Positions 59,945-64,000 of a stretch of 64,000 nucleotides of DNA are shown here, piece after piece (position 1 is the stretch's first letter; the number at the start of each line of letters is the position of its first letter). Source of the stretch: Ambrosia x helenae (taxonomy: Eukaryota; Streptophyta; Magnoliopsida; Asterales; Asteraceae); contig CM061231.1 of the NCBI GenBank assembly GCA_030844895.1, forward strand, positions 154,967,889-155,031,888. The letters run 5' to 3'. The notes beneath the pieces were generated by a model, which made no database searches, was not told the DNA's origin, and worked only from the letters and a program-made list of their open reading frames with translations. A program made the translations under genes and the position numbers.

Positions 59945-61551
59945 TACAATCATTATTTAACCGAACCTGTCTCTCTCACCATTTCTAGTTCAAGTTTTAT
60001 GTTCACAAGTTCAAGCTCAAAGCCCTCAAGTATCAAGTCTTAAACCTTTGTTTCCTACTAGTTTTTGGTATGGTTTTCATTTATACTTTTGTTTATATTT
60101 TATATACATTTTTCTACAACGAATCTGTCACCCAACACATTTATATAGTAAATGTTTTGTTATAACAATACATAAAGGCTAATCTTTCATCCATGATTTT
60201 TTTCAAACATATATGTACACACAATAATAATTACTTTTGATGTCAAAATATATATACATACACACGATGTTAATTTTTCACAGGAACTAAATATTGGTTC
60301 ACTACACTTATCCATTTTTTTGGTATATATATAAACATTATACATGATTTTAGACAAACTACAAAAGTCTTGGCATATGGATTAATTGTTTTATTTATTC
60401 ATGCAAGGTCAAATTTATAAAAATAAGTTCTTCATTTTCTATAAACTTTTATATGTAAACCATGACTTTAAAAGTTAAAGAAAACGAAGAAACCTTGATG
60501 TCTTTTATGCGAGTTATGACTCGGGTTAAAATAAATATTATTAGATGTTAAATAAATAAATAAATAAACCCCAAACATGATTCACATACAAGAGTACAAG
60601 TTTGTGTTATGACATTTTACCATACAATCGTGTATATATATATACATATTCCATATAAATATATATTTTCAAGAAGTTTTACACTATATTTCAACAGTCG
60701 TTGAGTTAAAACATTTGGAAACATAACTAGTAAATCATGATCAGTTTAGTTGGGTGAATAGGATACGTAACCAACATGCATCTTAAAGTGATAATGTATA
60801 CTTTAGGGCATGGGTAGCGTGATGCACATATACATCTTCAGACTTTGCTACATGGTTGCTATATGCTTGCGTTTGCTTTTCGCTTACATGTGAGTATATC
60901 TTTCCCCTTTTTATTGTTTTACTACTTTGGGGTGACTCATGTACCTATTAATCAAGTTTCTATTTCTTATACTTAATGCAATTCTCATGTGTGTTTGCCT
61001 TATGTGAATTTGTGTGTATGCTTAGTCAAAATCATTAACCGCTGGGCGGCCTAGCATTTCAATGAATAGTACTATGGTATACCCCCTTGAGACTCTGTTG
61101 AGAGAATCTTGGTCATTGTCTTGTTAATTCATTATTCAAATTGTTAGTCATGTGTTAGTCATTATTCATAGGCTTGGTTTTGACTGATACTACTTATTAC
61201 ATAATTGCAAATGGTACCGCACATGAATTGCTAAACACTTTTCTTACTATATGTATTCAAATTAGGGTATGCTCACCAATACAATTGTTTTGTATTGACA
61301 TATACTATTTTCGTACATGTTTCAGGTTATTTTGCGACGCTTCTTTTTAGCTTTTGGATTTATATTTAAGCTTTGACTTTATTGTATTTTAGTTAGATTT
61401 GACGCTTTAGAACTATTGTATACTGTAATTTCCTTTCAATGTAAAATTATTCAAATCAATGTATTCAAATTTACACTTTAGTACCATGAGCTATTGAACA
61501 ATCGTCACTACGTGACACCTCGATGTTTCCGCCATCGGTTGGGGTGTTACA
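58656..61551 (+). mobile_element. Solo LTR with internal tandem duplication, target duplication TAACA
   Basis: TGTGACATCCG...GGGTGTTACA is flanked by TAACA (58651-58655 and 61552-61556). The 5' 640 bp are duplicated (see next entry). The predicted intron is 60890-61325. No tRNA-like module was found in this one. Confidence 0.87.
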
Positions 61552-62157
61552 TAACACCATGCGGTATTTATATCTTGAGTTGCTATACACTACAAAAGGT
61601 CCATAGATCACAATATAATATCAAAAGGTGCATAAGTAACTGATATTGTTTAAAAAAATGAAAGGTGTTTGCTATGGAAAGTTGAAAGAAAATCCTATAG
61701 ATATAGTTGGCGAGCTCCCGGAATAGTCGGAGCCATACCCAACCGTGTTTGATGTTTATTACATTAAATAAATGGTGAGATAAAAATATCTAACGCTGGT
61801 GCGCCTAGGTGACCAAGTTGGTTGTCCCAACGAGATGAAATAGAGGTGGTGATAAAAGCTCGAGCTAGTTACGCGAGGGGATATAGGCCCCACATGCTAT
61901 TATGGTGGGAAATCACATTGCCAATCTTGAGGCACTTCAAAGTTAAACAAAACGTTTTTGAATTCATTAGACACACTGTTGTCACATATGGATTTACGAA
62001 CAGATAAAAGGTTTTTAATTAGTTAATCCAAGCATTAGATATGTTTAAAGGAATTCATTTTTTGTGGGTAAGTGAATAACGCCATGCCAGACCTTTTTTT
62101 TTTTTTTTTGTAAACCCCGACCATTCCCAACATAAATAGTGTTTAAAGAAGACAATG

Positions 62158-63199
62158 TGTAACGCCCCAAAATTTCCGTTTCGCTTAATTACGCCATTAG
62201 GTGTGATTAGCAAAATAATAAAATGATATTTAAACAATAAGAACATGGGTTATGTTCTAATATGGAAATAACCTAGTTATTGTTAATAATTATATGAATG
62301 AGTAATTGATATAGGTAACTAACTTGAATAGTTAGTTTTATAAGAAAATGACATTGGGGGATTAGTTGAGGGGCTATAGTTGCTAATGTGGTGAACTTGA
62401 ATTTAATTAATAAAAAATGACAAAATAATAAAACACACACAAGTGTGTGTGTGTCGAATTTAGAGAAAAGAAAAGGGGGTATTCTTCTCAAACCCTAACA
62501 CACCAATTCAACTTGAATCAAGGGCAGATGAAGGTCCATTCAGATGTATGAAGCCAAATATGGGTCATCTAAGGTTTAATAAACACCAAGGTACCTTTTA
62601 TTTGATATAATTTGAGGTTATATTCATGCTAGGTCATGGTGGAAATAACGGGTTTTGGTTAAAACGTAGAATTATTAGTTATTAAAGGTTACCCTAGCTT
62701 TAGCGGATCTCAAACATGTCTAATTTAGTAAAGAATAACAATACTTATAGGTGATTGTTTTGTTATGTGAAGGATGCTTAGGTGTAAAACTTGGGTTTAT
62801 GGCCTTTTGGCGAAACCCACATTTAAATAGTGATTAGAAAATGAAATTGCATGATTGAATGATTATTGTATATTGAGAGTGGATATGGTGATATGGAGGA
62901 TTCCATACAATATGTTAACTAAGAAAATTGGTGGTTAAAAGATGATGCACCCCAAGTGTTTGTATACATGTCTAGTTGAAAAAAAAAATAGATAAAAAAT
63001 TGTGTGTTAAGATCTCACCATTTAAGATGTTGAGTGAAAACTTTAAATGTGCACCAGACCTAATAAATGATAAGTTAAAAAATGATAGTTCATGATTAGG
63101 ACTATTGCCTTATAAGTAGTGCATACAAACATGTAAAAGGTTAGTTTGACTCCTTGAAGTCAAACTAAACCAAACATAAGTTTGAATAAAATGGGTGTT
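62158..63199 (+). mobile_element. LTR-like segment beginning TGTAACGCCCC
   Basis: TGTAACGCCCCAAAATTTCCG interrupts the old copia frame at 62157. No right end is visible before the next LTR start at 63200, which probably inserted into it. No coding frame. Confidence 0.45.
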
Positions 63200-64000
63200 T
63201 GTGACATCCGTCACTTTTCCTTTTTTTTATTTTTATAATAATAATAAATAAATCAGATATATTTTAGTTAAAAAAAAAACTTACCAATCCAACATATGCT
63301 ATCCTTCCCTTTTTTTTTTCTTTTGAAGCCCACATTATTTTCTTTTTAAAGATTTCGGAGCCCACATCAGAAGCAGCCCACTCCCTTAGTCAGGCCCAAC
63401 CAAACCAGCCCACCAGCCGGCCCAAGTCCTCTCCTTCCCTTGCTGCTTTAAACAAAAAAAAAATGTTGCCTCTGCCCGGATTCGAACCGGAGCAGGGCCA
63501 AACACAAGTCACACGCACCACCACTGGGCCAATACCTATTTCCTGATCTAACTTCAACACAGCATTAATTTAAGCCCTGTTCGCGTCTGGTTTTCTCCTT
63601 CTTCTTTGCTGTTTCGCGCTGCACAAGAAAACACAAAGGGAACTCTATTTCTGATCCAATAGACACGCAAATAATCAAATCAATCCCGGATTTAACGTAC
63701 CCTAATCACCTCTCTTTCCTAAATCAGTATCACGCGTGATTTAACGCGTTGAATTGACTAATTTCGATTTTAAAGACAATTAATAAACTTTCCAATTGAG
63801 CTCGATTGAAAGCCTTATAAATACATGATATTAACTCAATCAAACCTGCACACACACACACACCTATATGCGATTAAGAAAACCTCACCTTCAAATTCTG
63901 TTTACAAACTTGTTCCTGGTCATAATTGTCGCGAGTTTGACTTCACCATTGACCAACGATTGGTGCTCGTTTCTGATTCAAAGGTAACGATTGATTATAG
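63200..64000 (+). mobile_element. 5' part of a large LTR, cut by the window edge
   Basis: It starts TGTGACATCCGTCAC like 55400 and has the same order of TAA-rich stretch, C-rich stretch and tRNA-like module (63467-63533). The right side is outside the window. Confidence 0.75.
63467..63533 (-). ncRNA. tRNA-like Pol III module in LTR
   Basis: On the minus strand TGGCCCAGTGGTGGTGCG (A box) and CCGGTTCGAATCC (B box) occur, with TTTTTTTTTG after it. Confidence 0.5.

Larger units (their letters stand above)
53850..62157 (-). pseudogene. Old copia gag-pol remnant, split by a SINE and two LTRs
   Basis: Minus-strand pieces in order: a protease-proximal IYVGNG (about 62130); integrase start region (61560-62040); integrase core with FQCDIGKEFDN (58426-58656); a following piece at 57000s side (58007-58130) with RHVIFDDKTF; reverse transcriptase pieces (54851-55147 with TLERYIGRLVVNG, 54587-54772 with VDVKNAFLHGELKETIYMHQ); and RNase H (54000-54300 with LSRSSVEAECNG). 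It resembles the intact copia at 29073-33924 at many residues. Numerous stops and frameshifts show long decay. Insertions are the SINE at 54352 and LTRs at 55400 and 58656. Confidence 0.85.

Overview
This is nuclear DNA of a flowering plant, and almost all of it is transposable elements. Two multi-exon genes have plant orthologues (a family-7B aldehyde dehydrogenase and an SBT1.4-like subtilase). There is one tRNA-Ser gene and a Cassandra-type LTR carrying 5S rRNA sequence. The LTR ends (TGTAACACCCCAACCGATGG and variants) resemble repeats I associate with Asteraceae, but that assignment is only an inference.

Layout. 1-11.4 kb is a three-level nest. A plus-strand Ty3/gypsy (Tat-like) gag-pol remnant was hit by a minus-strand non-autonomous LTR element (1-8618). 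That element was in turn hit by a plus-strand sibling of its own family (2085-6480, 5-bp target duplication TCTTG). 11.4-16 kb holds a minisatellite, a gene fragment resembling a plant Furry-like protein, a hAT element, a probable Helitron, a SINE and a long AAT microsatellite. 16.0-22.8 kb is the intact 14-exon ALDH7B gene on the minus strand, with small hAT-type elements in two introns. 23.5-27.7 kb contains two hAT elements with perfect 8-bp duplications and two SINE-like units. 27.7-41.2 kb is an old Athila-like element broken by two large solo LTRs; one of these holds a young Ty1/copia element and Helitron ends. 41.5-44 kb has nested PIF/Harbinger-like MITEs, a long foldback and a palindrome cluster. 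44.3-47.4 kb is the intact two-exon subtilase on the plus strand. 48.3-52.7 kb holds the tRNA gene, a gypsy LTR with primer-binding site, the Cassandra LTR, a hAT-like element and a MITE. 53.8-62.2 kb is a decayed minus-strand copia element split by a SINE and two large LTRs. Further LTR starts lie at 62158 and 63200, the latter running off the window.

Functional view. The two protein genes are independent: one oxidises aldehydes in lysine breakdown and stress, the other is a secreted serine protease. The most unusual signals are in the LTRs. A family of about 2.6-kb LTRs (37383-39982, 55400-58006, and from 63200) carries tRNA-like modules with A and B boxes and a following T tract, facing outward from each other. 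All eight LTRs that share one terminal module also carry a donor-like GTGAGT and, 435-510 nt later, an acceptor-like CAG close to the LTR end, which looks like a conserved intron inside the LTR. Boundaries of most elements are supported by target-site duplications read directly from the sequence.
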